Source: Macrostomum hystrix (lineage: Eukaryota > Platyhelminthes > Macrostomidae). From it: DNA of 64,000 bases. How positions within the stretch are numbered: position 1 is the stretch's first letter; each line of letters starts with the position of its first letter. The translations under genes were made by a program, and so were the position numbers. Below are positions 35,178 through 45,632 of the stretch, in pieces. Under the pieces are notes generated by a model that worked only from the letters and a program-made list of their open reading frames with translations, was not told the origin of the DNA and did no database searches. The stretch lies in assembly GCA_950097015.1 (NCBI GenBank), contig CATNEN010000038.1, positions 3,617,501 to 3,681,500 on the forward strand, given 5' to 3'.

Positions 35178-36933
35178 ATGAGACCACTTGTAGTTCTCAT
35201 CCGCCACCCGCTCTGCTGCTCGGTCCTCCGCTGCGTGTTTGCCGTTGAGCTCGGTCCCATCGGCTGCTACGTGGATAACGTGGGCGTTGTCAGGGACCTC
35301 AATGGCCTGGCCGGCATGTCCACCATCGGGTCCTACACGGTGAACACATTCGAAAAGGGCGTCTTTATGAGCTCAATGACTCTGCAGTTGTGCAGCACCA
35401 TCTGCAGCATCGGCAGCTTTGTCTACTTTTGTGTCCAGAATGGAGACTACTGCTTCTGTGGCAACTCCTACGGCAGTCAGGGCGTTGCTGCGGCCTCCGA
35501 CTGCAACAAGCCGTGCGCTGGAGATGTCAGCCAGATCTGCGGAGCTTGGGATCGCAACTCTGTGTACCAACTGCTCTACCTGCGTTCTAGTAAGCACTTT
35601 TGGATATATATTATTATCAGATTATCCTGCCACAATTGTTGCATTTCCTTATGGCTTGCAATCTCGATCATTGTAATTTTCCTGCACGACTTTTCATGTC
35701 GAAATATCGTTGTCTTTCGACCACAGACAATTTCATTCTCGCTCGTCATTTGGGGATGATAAAAAATAATGTTACCAATGTTGACCAACTGCTAGCTTTT
35801 CCTTAGTCTCGTCGCTTTGATTGGTTTATTCCTGCACGCGGACGAGCGCGTGAATGTAAGAATATATACCGGCTATTGAGGGTATCAAAGGGCATAGACA
35901 GTGATGCCCGAAATAGCCGGTGTGTATTTTCATTGAGCAACGCTGGGATTCCCGCCATGCTCTGTTTGCACCATAGACATTCCACCGGGGTTTTAATGTC
36001 GTCCATTAAAACCGCGCGGTATTTAATGGCGGGAATCCCAGCGTTGCTCAATGAAAATACACACCGGCTATTTCGGGCATCAATGTCTATGAAATGCTAT
36101 TATCTTTGCTCCCTCCTGTTGTCGCTACTTCAACGTTTGAACTACAAGAACGTTGTAGCCATAGACATAGACATAGTTTAACGATGTTCATTAAAACCCT
36201 TGCTCAGCGTTGTTCAATGGCAAAACAAGTGTGGGAACCGTTTTTTACCATTTCATTCCTGCATGACAAAATGTATCGTATTAAATCGGAGGAAAATTTT
36301 GGCGTCCACCAATTATATAGGGCCGATTATTGCACGCCTTAAATGTCTATGGCCACGCTTGCATTATTTGTCCTGCTACCATAGACATTTTGAGTTTCAT
36401 ATTTCATATGGATGGCGTCCAGGCGCACAGTACAGTAGCTAACGCCATTGTTGCACTCATTGCCTGTCTCTCATAGCACTCGGTTTTAACATAGACGTTA
36501 TATCGAATTTGTCGTTACGCACTCGTGATTAAGACCATTAAAGCACGCAGCTGCGATCTAGTAATCCTACATTCCTTCATGCTGTGGTCAGACGACAATG
36601 ACGCGACGCATTGAATAATGACTATAGGACATGCTGCGAGGTAATTAGCAACAGATGCATTCAAGAGCTCAACTTCCTCACAATGGAAATGCCATTCCAG
36701 TTGGCACACTGTTCGTCCTGCAGACTGGCCGATTGTACCTGAATGCGAGCTCCTCCAGCGGACCGTTCTACCGCAGCCCGCAGCCAATCAGGAGCGACAT
36801 GGAATGCTTCGTGAACTGCAACGCCGACTGCCAGGCAGTTCTGGTCGGTCCGGGCGTCTGCCAACTGTTCAAGTTCCCCGCTGTGCCCCACGAGCTGCTC
36901 AACATGCCGGGCGAGTTCTTTGTTCGAGTCTAG
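35178..36933 (+). CDS. Secreted WSC-domain protein, 2 exons
   Basis: Exon 1 is 35178-35589 (donor TTCTA|GTAAGC, phase 1) and exon 2 is probably 36668-36933 (acceptor TTCAAGAG, phase 1), giving 225 residues. The N-terminus looks like a signal peptide (hydrophobic to about CVFA). Residues about 27-135 form a WSC domain, a cysteine-rich putative carbohydrate-binding module: GCYVDN, CSTICSIG, YCFCGNSYG, CNKPCAG, ICGAWDRNSVYQ. Exon 2 encodes a second Cys-bearing segment, DMECFVNCNADCQAV then GVCQLFK, resembling part of a PAN/apple module; that reading is tentative. A fold-back MITE sits in the intron. AATAAA follows the stop. The alternative acceptor at 36648 fails on phase. Confidence 0.8.
35893..36091. 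mobile_element. Complete fold-back MITE with 66-bp inverted termini
   Basis: Left and right 66-bp arms are inverted copies with one mismatch (CATAGACAGTGATGCCCG against CATAGACATTGATGCCCG). The centre holds a second small palindrome (GGTTTTAATG, CATTAAAACC). It lies in the intron of the WSC gene. No coding capacity. Confidence 0.9.
36342..36391. repeat. 50-bp inverted repeat with 12-bp arms
   Basis: AAATGTCTATGG and CCATAGACATTT face each other across 26 bp. The arm equals the terminus of the fold-back MITEs nearby, so this may be a minimal deletion derivative. Confidence 0.55.
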
Positions 36934-36994
36934 CCTTCAAGATGAGACCGTCTTCAATGTGGCTCACGGGTGAAACATCTCAATGAGAGCAAAA

Positions 36995-37000
36995 AATAAA
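36995..37000 (+). other. Polyadenylation signal of the WSC gene
   Basis: AATAAA lies 62 bp after the WSC stop codon, in an A-rich context. Confidence 0.6.
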
Positions 37001-37483
37001 GAATATTTAAAATATTTAAATTCCTGAGCAACTCTAATTACTTAAAACTCCGGCCAGCATTACAATGAAACACTTTTCAAGTTATTTATCAAAACCTTGA
37101 GTAGCTACAAAATATACTGACTTGGCTTTGACAAAGACCTCTTTGCAGCCATTGAGAAGCATCTATTGATTAACAAAGATAAGCTATCAAGCACACGCAG
37201 ACAGTGTAGTATTCAGTATCACAAAGAAATCAAATTTTTGAATGACAAATACTTAATAACATCACAGCAAGAAAGACATTGGCAGCAATTGAGCAGCATG
37301 AATTGGTTGAAATATTGTCCCCCAAAGAACCCAGCGAAAACTCTTGATATTTTAAACTCAGAAGTGTTGATCGACACGCTAACTGTCCTGAGGTCAAACT
37401 CACATTAAGACAATAACTGACTAAGAGAAGTTATTGAAAATCATTAATTAATGAAAAATAATTCTCTTACAGTCACTGATGAC
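37001..37483. other. AT-rich intergenic sequence
   Basis: No gene, array or mobile element recognised between the WSC gene and the 30-bp array. Confidence 0.4.
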
Positions 37484-39010
37484 ACCCGGATCACTCTCCC
37501 AGTCTCTGTTCACTGCGGGATCACTCTCCCAGTCTCTGTTCACTGCGGGATCACTCTCCCAGTCTCTGTTCACTGCGGGATCACTCTCCCAGTCTCTGTT
37601 CACTCCCGGATCACTCTCCCAGTCTCTGTTCACTGCGGGATCACTCTCCCAGTCTCTGTTCACTGCGGGATCACTCTCCCAGTCTCTGTTCACTGCGGGA
37701 TCACTCTCCCAGTCTCTGTTCACTGCGGGATCACTCTCCCAGTCTCTGTTCACTGCGGGATCACTCTCCCAGTCTCTGTTCACTACGGGATCACTCTCCC
37801 AGTCTCTGTTCGCTCCGGGATCACTCTCCCAGTCTGTTCGCTCCAGGATCACTCTCCCAGTCTCTGTTCACTGCGGGATCACTCTCCCAGTCTCTGTTCA
37901 CTGCGGGATCACTCTCCCAGTCTCTGTTCTCTGCGGGATCACTCTCCCAGTCTCTGTTCACTGCGGGATCACTCTCCCAGTCTCTGTTCACTGCGGGATC
38001 ACTCTCCCAGTCACTGTTCACTACGGGATCACTCTCCCAGTCACTCTTCACTACGGGATCACTCTCCCAGTCTCTGTTCACTCCTGGATCACTCTCCCAG
38101 TCACTGTTCACTCCCGGATCACTCTCCCAGTCTCTGTTCACTCCCGGATCACTCTCCCAGTCTCTGTTCACTCCCGGATCACTCTCCCAGCCACTGTTCA
38201 CTCCCGGATCACTCTCCCAGTCTCTGTTCACTCCCGGATCACTCTCCCAGTCACTGTTCACTACGGGATCACTCTCCCAGTCTCTGTTCACTCCCGGATC
38301 ACTCTCCCAGTCTCTGTTCACTCCCGGATCACTCTCCCAGCCACTGTTCACTCCCGGATCACTCTCCCAGTCTCTGTTCACTCCCGGATCACTCTCCCAG
38401 TCTCTGTTCACTGCGGGATCACTCTCCCAGTCTCTGTTCACTGCGGGATCACTCTCCCAGTCTCTGTTCTCTGCGGGATCACTCTCCCAGTCTCTGTTCA
38501 CTGCGGGATCACTCTCCCAGTCTCTGTTCACTCCCGGATCACTCTCCCAGTCTCTGTTCACTCCCGGATCACTCTCCCAGTCACTGTTCACTACGGGATC
38601 ACTCTCCCAGTCTCTGTTCACTCCTGGATCACTCTCCCAGTCTCTGTTCACTCCGGGATCACTCTCCCAGTCTCTGTTCACTCCCGGATCACTCTCCCAG
38701 CCACTGTTCACTCCCGGATCACTCTCCCAGTCTCTGTTCACTCCCGGATCACTCTCCCAGTCTCTGTTCACTGCGAGATCACTCTCCCAGTCACTGTTCA
38801 CTACGGGATCACTCTCCGAGTCTCTGTTCGCTCCGGGATCACTCCCCCAGTCTCTGTTCACTCCGGGATCACTCTCCCAGTCTCTGTTCACTGCGGGATC
38901 ACTCTCCCAGTCTCTGTTCACTACGGGATCACTCTCCCAGTCTCTTTTCGCTCCGGGATCACTCTCCCAGTCTCTGTTCACTCCTGGATTACTCTCCCAG
39001 TGACTGTTTT
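37484..39010. repeat. 30-bp tandem array, about 51 copies
   Basis: The unit is GGGATCACTCTCCCAGTCTC plus TGTTCACTGC, with CCC/TAC/GCG variants at the end. It reads open in several frames because the unit has no stops. No flanking splice sites suggest coding. Confidence 0.97.
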
Positions 39011-39176
39011 CGAAAACGTTTTCCAGTTTTGTTTCAGGAAAACTTAGGTAAATAACTGAGTATTTAGATAAATGGTTAGTTATTCCGTAAGAAAAGACAA
39101 CACTTTAAAATGCGTGTAAGAAAAGCACAATATATTTATTCTACACAAGCATCCTCATAAACTGAACTAAACTTAA

Positions 39177-39330
39177 TGAGTCAGTAGGTCAGTGTGTCAG
39201 TGAGCAGGTGGGTCAGTGGGTCAGTGGGTCAGTGAGCAGGTGGGTCAGTGGGTCAGTGAGTAGGTGGGTCAGTGGGTCAGTGATTCAGTCGGTCAATGAG
39301 TCATTGATTCAATGAGTCAGTGAGTCAAGT
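39177..39330. repeat. Degenerate 8-bp GGTCAGTG array
   Basis: Imperfect copies of GGTCAGTG and GAGTCAGT run up to and just into the 3' end of the COA1 last exon. Confidence 0.8.
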
Positions 39331-42300
39331 ACTGACCGCTGCCACCCAGTGGGCCGCAACTGGCTGAGATGGGACTTCGGCAGCTTTTTTCCTACCGGCG
39401 TGCGACTCGTAGAGTGTCCACCTGTGGCTCAGGGCGGGTGGCACTGAGCTGCCCGTGAGCTGCAGGTCCAGCCTGTCTATGGTCCAACTGATCTCTGCTG
39501 GGTTGCTCTCATTAAATAATGTCCCAGACGGCGTCGTCGGTTGTGGCGCCAGAATGCTCAGCGCCTGAGTAGCGGCGTCTTCAGTGCCAACCTGCAGCCT
39601 GGGTGCGCACTGGGCACTGGCCCACACGTACAGCAGGCCGCTATTCTTGGTGCCCTTAAGCTCGCACTTGACTCGCAGGCCGGCTGCTGACCCACCCACC
39701 TGGCCAGCCTGACTCAGATCCGTGAACCTCTCCGGGTCGCGACTAGTCACCAGTTTTGTGAGCTTGACTCTCTTGCCCAGTATCTGTTGCATCTGCGGAT
39801 AATCCTGCAGCAGCTGCAGTGCCGCCAGGCAGTAGTCCGCCTGCAGTGACTTGTCTGCGAGTCAAATACAGCGGCAAATAATATAAGTAGTATAGAATAG
39901 TAGTATTGGACAGCGGGAATGCCAAGCCGGAATGGCCAATTGAATTAAGTTCTATGGCCGAGAGTTTGAATGGGTAGGAGAATGAAAGCCATAGACTATG
40001 CAAGTTTATATACGATTTTGATTTATTGGCGATTTATTGGCAATTTTGAAAACATGTACACGTTCACCGCCTTTGGCCAACGTTTGAATAAGATGGCAGG
40101 TTAGAGCTCTATAGGATTGGATTGGATACCCAATCCTAATGCTGAAGGGGTTCATTGGCTTACTGCTGAACGGGTTCATTGGCTTACTGCTGAAGGGGTG
40201 CATTGGCTTACTGCTAAAGGGGTTCATTGGCTTACTGCTGAAGGGGTTTATTGGCCTACTGCTGAAGGGGTTCATTGGCCTACTGCTGAAGGGGTTCATT
40301 GGCTTACTGCTAAAGGGGTTCATTGGCTTACTGCTGAAGGGGTTTATTGGCCTACTGCTGAAGGGGTTCATTGGCTTACTGCTGAAGGGGTTCATTGGCC
40401 TACTGCTGAAGGGGTTCATTGGCTTACTGCTGAAGGGGTTCATTGGCTTACTGCTGAAGGTGTTCATTGGCTTACTGCTGAAGGGGAGCTGTCAGTTATA
40501 TGGGTCATTGGTTTTCTGCTGCTTGGGGACATTTGTGCCTTATTGCTCGAGAGACATTGTTTAAATGATTGATGTGTAGTAATATTGTTTTAAGCACTTG
40601 AAGTACGAGAAATCTGCGATCAAACTCTGAACCCCCACTGCATTTCCTGCATTCTCCAAGGAGGAGCAGTCAAGAGCCATAATGCTATTCCTCTTTCGCC
40701 GAGGCTCTAGCGCCAGTGAAGCTGCTGCTGAGATGAAGACCGTACTGCACGATGAAGCTCCATCCCTCAGCACTGTGCACAAGTGGTTTGGCCGCTTCAG
40801 AGCCGTCCATTTCGATTTGGTTGACGAGCCAAGAGAAGGTCGTCCAAGAACATCAACGGACTCCTTGAATGTGGCTGCTGTGCAGTCTGCTCTGAACAAC
40901 GATGCAAGACTGACCATCAAGAGGATGGAGGAGAGTCTAGGCACTGATGCTACATCGATCTGGAGGATTCTGCACGAAGAAAGCTGCCAAATGGGTGCCA
41001 CGAATCCTCTCGCCAGAACAGAAGCAGCAGAGGATCGAATTCTGCAGGAATTTCCTCGAACAATTCAAAGATGGAGAATCAGCGAACTTCCAGAACATCG
41101 TCACAGGTGATGAAGCCTGGTTCCATCAGTACGACCCGTCAACTAAATCACAGTCGATGGTTTAGTCTCTGAAAGGAGCCCCATCTCCCCAAAAGGCGAA
41201 GCGGGTGAGGTCAGCTGGGAAAATCATGTTCGCGATTTTCTTCTCTCCCAGAGGCATTGTGGCCTCGGTGCCAGTTGAGCAAGGCCGCACTGTGACCTCT
41301 GATTGGTACGTACGTGACCAACTGCTTGCCCGCTGTGTTCAATTCCATCGCAGCTGGTCGCGGCAAAGCGGAGCTACGCCGCCACTTCCTGCATCACGAC
41401 AACGCACCTGCGCACACAGCACACAACACAGTGCAGTACATTCAGGCTTCTGGGATCAAGCTGGTGAGCGCTCCGCCTTATTCACCGGATCTGGCATCGT
41501 GCGATTTCTGGTTATTCCCGAAATTCAAGCAGCCGCTGCATGGAAAGTTGTTTGAGACTCGTGATGAGTTGATTTCCGCTGTGAATGAGCAGCTCAACTC
41601 CATTGAAAAAGATGATTTTAGGGGTTGCTTTGATAGCTGGCTGCAGCACATGCGAAACCGGTGGCGATTATGTTGAATGATCAGATTGAGATGCTGATTC
41701 ATGTGACGCAACCCGCTTTTTAATATCTGCTTGCTTTCTATCATTTTCTACGAACTTTTGAAGGACCCCTCGTATATGCATCATTATCTAAAAATCTGAA
41801 TATAGATTATGACAGTCATTATTTTTTCTGTGATGCTTTTTCATTTCTATCTTTCGATCATTTATGGAAATTCTTCATTTCTTTCATTTCTGTATTTTTA
41901 CTGCTTTACTGTTTTTTACATGTAAAAAGTAAATTTACTAATTGCGCCCCCCAGGGGGGCTTAGTATGCCAGTAATTGTCGATTACACAAACAGGCGACA
42001 AGTTAAAATTATAGTCTATGAGCGCGCGAACAAATGTGAAAATATGCAGTTGGTTGCGTCCTATTAATTTGACTCTGATCCTTGTTGTCTCTGTTAGAAT
42101 CTTGAGTTTCTGCTTTTCGTTCCATTTAGGCTGACAACATAGTCTATGGCTTTCATTCTCGGATCCACTGCGACACTGGGCCATAGAATTCAATTCTATG
42201 GGCCGTTCAGGCTTTGCATTCCCGCTTGGCAAGACAAAAACAATGAGAAGTACATGTAGTAGACTCATTACAGTTGTAGACAGTACTTGTAACAACTTAA

Positions 42301-43299
42301 GAATCTAAAAGCGTCAGGGACAAGATGCTTATATTCAGAGGTCCTTGGACAAGCCCTTAACGCCGATAGTCAAATGTATTAACAGTAGAACTACCAAGGG
42401 AGGGAATCCCCCTGACCATTTTTGTGCTGCACCCGAACGGAGCAATGCAAGCACGCGAAACTTAAGAACACGGGCCAACTTTTTGTGGCGCATCTTCTGA
42501 AACAAGAAACAAGTCGCCAGCTCTTCAGACCTTCAAGATAATCAATGTTTCTGGCCGAAGGTCTGATTTTTCCCATAAGCGCTAGTGTACTTCATACACC
42601 CCTTATACACGAATTTGCATTGCGCCTCAGTGCGGCCTTGCCAGGCCTTCCAAATTTATCAGCATGTCACCCGAATGCGCCTGCATCATCTCCGTCTTTG
42701 GTGGTCACTGAACTTTATCTAGACGGACTGGTGGACCTTTCAGGGCTAGAACAGGTGGAACTAGGCCACTATGGACACCCTGACGTGAATGTCTCCGATT
42801 TCACTGATCAAGCCTAAATATTACGCACAGCTCAACCAGTCTGTCAACCAATCAGTCACCAACCAACAAGGTTAGCATTCAGGCGCTGCCAAAAAATGTC
42901 AGGGGGATTTCCCCCTTTGGTATAAAAACGGGCGGCAAAATGGCCTGGAAGTTCTACTGTTTACCAAGAAATAAGGAGGGGGCCGAATGGTAAATGGAGT
43001 AAGGCCAGGGGGCAGGAGCTGACAAGGAGGGGGTGAGGAACAGCTAGCCAATCAGAGGCGACAGAGAGGAGAGAAGTGGAGGTTAGCAAACAAGTTGAAC
43101 AGACAGGGAGAGAGGAGAAAGTACAATAAGAGGGTACGCGAGGGTAAACAAACACGGAAAGGAAAATAACAGGCGTGCATCTGCCCACCAACTCACAGTT
43201 TGAGTACTTGCTCCACAAGTAGTAGGCGCCGCACGCACCGCCAGCCAGGATGTTGAAACGCAGAATATTACCAAAGGTGGATTTGCCGCTTTTAAACAT
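39325..43299 (-). CDS. COA1: COA1, mitochondrial cytochrome c oxidase assembly factor, 2 exons
   Basis: Exon 1 is 43299-43197 (donor AACT|GTGAGT, phase 1) and exon 2 is 39854-39325 (acceptor CTCGCAG): 210 residues (human COA1 has 146). COA1 is a small inner-membrane protein that helps early COX1 maturation. The first 34 residues hold the short N-terminus and the membrane segment (FNILAGGACGAYYLW). The splice restores YSNYKS, leading into ADYCLAALQLLQDYP, KRVKLTKLV, GTKNSGLLYVWAS and ISWTIDRLDLQL. These align in order with the human protein's YYKLAVEQLQSHPEAQ and SEGLLYV regions. Extra length is a central insertion around APQPTTPSGT and a longer C-terminus. The 3342-bp intron holds a 24-bp array, a dead mariner and two other repeats. 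Confidence 0.85.
39911..40002 (+). repeat. Left member of an inverted repeat pair in the COA1 intron
   Basis: Its reverse complement aligns with 42138-42226 over about 89 bp: CATAGTCTATGGCTTTCATT at one end and GCATTCCCGCT at the other. Divergence is roughly one fifth. It overlaps nothing coding. Confidence 0.7.
40139..40490. repeat. 24-bp tandem array, about 15 copies
   Basis: The unit is CTGAAGGGGTTCATTGGCTT plus ACTG, with TTTATTGGCCT variants. Intronic in COA1. Confidence 0.95.
40605..41774 (+). mobile_element. Degenerate mariner transposon
   Basis: Transposase pieces in order: FSKEEQSRAIMLF and FGRFRAVHFDLVDEPREGRP (N-terminal HTH and linker), WRILHEE, a frameshift, VTGDEAWFHQYDPS, an in-frame TAG near 41163, a second frameshift, HHDNAPAHTA and YSPDLASCDFWLFP. 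Exactly 34 residues separate the last two catalytic aspartates, the D,D34D signature of mariner. The right TIR is at 41748-41774 (ACGAACTTTTGAAGGACCCC, then TCGTA). No matching left TIR exists between the 24-bp array and the transposase, so the copy is inactive and probably left-truncated. Confidence 0.9.
41775..42137. other. AT-rich intronic sequence
   Basis: Part of the COA1 intron. No gene or element recognised. Confidence 0.4.
42138..42226 (-). repeat. Right member of an inverted repeat pair in the COA1 intron
   Basis: Inverted partner of 39911-40002. Contains a 21-bp palindrome at 42181-42201 (arms CCATAGAATT and AATTCTATGG). Confidence 0.7.
42383..42959. mobile_element. 577-bp non-autonomous TIR element
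   Basis: Termini are inverted: CAGTAGAACTACC on the left and GGAAGTTCTACTG on the right. An inner inverted motif follows (AATCCCCCTGAC on the left, GTCAGGGGGATT on the right), set about 30 bp deeper on the right. Flanks are TTAA on the left and TTTA on the right, compatible with a damaged TTAA duplication, but the superfamily is uncertain. No transposase recognised; the short open frame at 42545-42817 has no known family. Confidence 0.65.
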
Positions 43300-43517
43300 C
43301 TTTGCAATCGCAGTGGATAGTACTGAAAGCCAGATCGGTTGCTAAGCTAGTTTAATTAAATTTTCGAATGCTAGTTCCAGTTGCTATGGGAGTAGGCTGA
43401 GACATGGCTATACCATACCGCGTCCAAGACTAACTTTCCAGTCTTCTCTCCAGTGTCTCATCCATCAAGCGTTTCTTCTCGCTTGTTCTTCTTCTCTCGT
43501 CTCCCCAAATCTCATCC

Positions 43518-43656
43518 CCCATGTCTTACCTCCCCATGTCTTACCTCCCCATGTCTTACCTCCCCATGTCTTATCGTCCCATGTCTTACCTCTCCATGTC
43601 TTACCTCCCCATGTCTTACCTCCCCATGTCTTACCTCCCCATGTCTTATCGTCCCA
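43518..43656. repeat. 16-bp tandem array, left part
   Basis: The unit is CATGTCTTACCTCCCC with occasional CTTATCGTCCC. It is interrupted at 43657 by the THAP transposon and resumes at 44659. A long homologue is at 52893-54365. Confidence 0.95.
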
Positions 43657-44658
43657 CAGGGACAACTAAAACCCTCGGGACGCGAAACGAGCCAATTCAT
43701 GGCAAAAAATCTGAGGGGCTCGCTTAAAAGTAATGTTCTATGGCTTTTTCGAGTCTTCTCTGCTATCAAGCAAATTAAAATTACTTTAGCTGCGGCCAGC
43801 AGTGAAGCTAAGCTGAACTATATCAAGAGAAGCATTTTTTATTCACTTGATGAAATGCCAAGAAAGTGCAGCGTATTTCCGTGCTCGTCAAATTACAACT
43901 CTGAAGCCGTTCGAGCACGGATATTTGCGTTTCCCAGAGATCCACAGGAGCGAGAGCGATGGAGAAAGGCGCTGCCAAATATTCTCCAGGTAAGAAACCA
44001 GATCATTTGCTGTCATTACTGCTGCATAATTCCGCTTCAATTCTGCATGCCAGTCTCGTCCAAACAACTTGAAACCCAAAATGTATAATTTTAGAGAGTG
44101 ACTGACAATATGGGCGTGTGCGTAAAGCATTGGCCAAGCGATGCTCCAATGGTCAAGAAAAACTCTACCGAAAGGCCAATTAATCCTCCTTCTGTTTTTA
44201 ATGGAGTTCCTAGCTCGTGTTTTGTTCAGAACCAAGGTACGAAACTTAAAGATTGCTCAACACTTATCGTCTATATCGATTTTGCCGCTCACAATTATCT
44301 TACTTTTATTTTTACTCTTTTTTTAGACCAGGACCGACAGGCCGAAAAGCGCGGTGTTCTTTCTGACGCGAGGTGCGGCGACATCGATGAGATGGACGCT
44401 TTTCAGCTGCTTGATTTTTTGCCGGCATGGGAAAGTTTTCGAGCTGAGGTGAAAAATTCGGATGTCGTATCTCGACATGCACTGAACACAGCTATTTTGA
44501 ACGAAGACGTTTACTTGTTTACGTTAGATAAAGATGGAGACCTGCCTGATAGCAGAGAAGGCTCGAAAAAGCCATAGAACAATACTTTTAAGCGAGCCCC
44601 TCAGATTTTTTGCCATGAATTGGCTCGTTTCGCGTCCCGAGGGTTTTAGTTGTCCCTG
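43657..44658 (+). mobile_element. 1002-bp THAP-encoding DNA transposon (P/hAT-like), 112-bp TIRs, 8-bp TSD
   Basis: 43657-43768 and 44547-44658 are inverted copies, 112 bp with two mismatches, starting CAGGGACAAC. TCGTCCCA stands immediately outside both ends (43649-43656 and 44659-44666), a perfect 8-bp target duplication. The long array at 52893-54365 has the uninterrupted target. It carries one spliced THAP-domain gene but no visible catalytic domain. Eight-bp duplications occur in the P and hAT superfamilies. The THAP domain, which is the DNA-binding domain of P transposase, favours P. Confidence 0.9.
43855..44577 (+). CDS. THAP-domain protein encoded by the transposon, 3 exons
   Basis: Exons are 43855-43989 (CAG|GTAAGA, phase 0), 44095-44236 (after TTTTAG; donor AAG|GTACGA, phase 1) and 44327-44577 (after TTTTTTTAG): 175 residues. 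THAP is a C2CH zinc-binding DNA-binding domain. Its ligands are visible as CSVFPC near the start and GVCVKHW after the first splice, with FAFPRDPQ and ERWRKAL between, then ERPINPPSVFNGVPSSC. The remaining 80 or so residues (DEMDAFQLLDFLPAWESF and onward) have no known domain and no transposase core. The last 11 codons and stop lie inside the right TIR. Intron 2 is 90 bp without stops, so retention would keep frame. Known analogy: internally deleted P elements make THAP-only repressors; that role here is inference. Confidence 0.8.
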
Positions 44659-44815
44659 TCGTCCCATGTCTTACCTCCCCATGTCTTATCGTCCCATGTC
44701 TTACCTCCCCATGTCTTACCTCTTCATGTCTTACCTCCCCATGTCTTACCTCTTCATGTCTTACCTCCCCATGTCTTACCTCCCCTTGTCTTACCTCCCC
44801 ATGTCCTATCTCTGC
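44659..44815. repeat. 16-bp tandem array, right part
   Basis: Continuation of the CATGTCTTACCTCCCC array after the transposon, about ten units with CTCTTCATG variants. Confidence 0.95.
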
Positions 44816-45632
44816 CATGTTATCGAGTTTCTGTGACTTTACTAACTATAGTCTCTCTGATTATGAGCTAGAAAATGAGAGTAATTGGAATGTCTTTACT
44901 CTCTAAAATAATTAAGCAAAAACATTTGATAAGGTGACAAGCGGCTCGTGTGTATATTTGAGTAAAAGATCTCACTAAATAATAAAAAACTACAGTTGTG
45001 TGTTTTTCAGCTGTTAAATAAGCGAAACAACTAAAGCGCCCAGCATGAAGGCATTGCACAACAAGCAATTAATACGCGAATTAAAATGGATGCCTATATA
45101 TTATAGCAATGAGAAATTCATAAAACTCATAATTAATCACAAGAGCACAAGTGATTTATCTTCAATTTTTTGAATTGGAGTTTAGAAATCAGAAAATATT
45201 ATTATGAACAAACATTTTCGCACAAAACAGTTAGTTGATTACAAAAAACACTTAGATTAAATGTGAAACTACTTTTAGTAGACAAGTCTGCGATTGTGAT
45301 GATTAAAAAAGTGCAAACAAAATTGCCGTTAGCTGACAAAAATCAAGCTGTATTTACAAAACTATTATAGCAGCATTTATTTTAAGTGCATTGAAAATTG
45401 GCATGCGATTGCATAGCAAAACAGATTCAGCATGGCTGTTCAGAAATGTGTTTGTGGCGTTAGGACAATGACTCGAAAAAAATTACTTTTCTTACAAAAC
45501 TAAAAAAATGTTAATTTTTCACCAAAAGATAGTAGATAATTAAGAATTAGCAGCATTCATAAAGTAAAAAATGTTAAAAAGGACGAAATATCATTGTTAA
45601 GTTAGAATTATTGTTAAAAAAGTCGACACAAC
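44816..45632. repeat. Duplicated 3' flank of the Gln-rich gene (copy 1)
   Basis: Nearly identical to 54366-55187. AT-rich, downstream of the Gln-rich exon on the minus strand, so likely 3' UTR and flank. No other gene seen. Confidence 0.85.

Noticed and set aside
37451-39055. Open frames of more than 500 codons on the plus strand
   Set aside because: They are translations of a 30-bp tandem repeat in two frames and a third on the other strand. All frames being equally open argues against coding.
39325-39792. COA1 exon 2 read as a stand-alone gene starting at the internal Met
   Set aside because: The frame continues upstream to a clear acceptor at 39855, and the upstream residues (ADYCLAALQLLQDYP) are part of the conserved COA1 region.
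42545-42817. 90-codon open frame on the plus strand
   Set aside because: It lies inside a TIR element, has no recognisable domain and no supporting signals.
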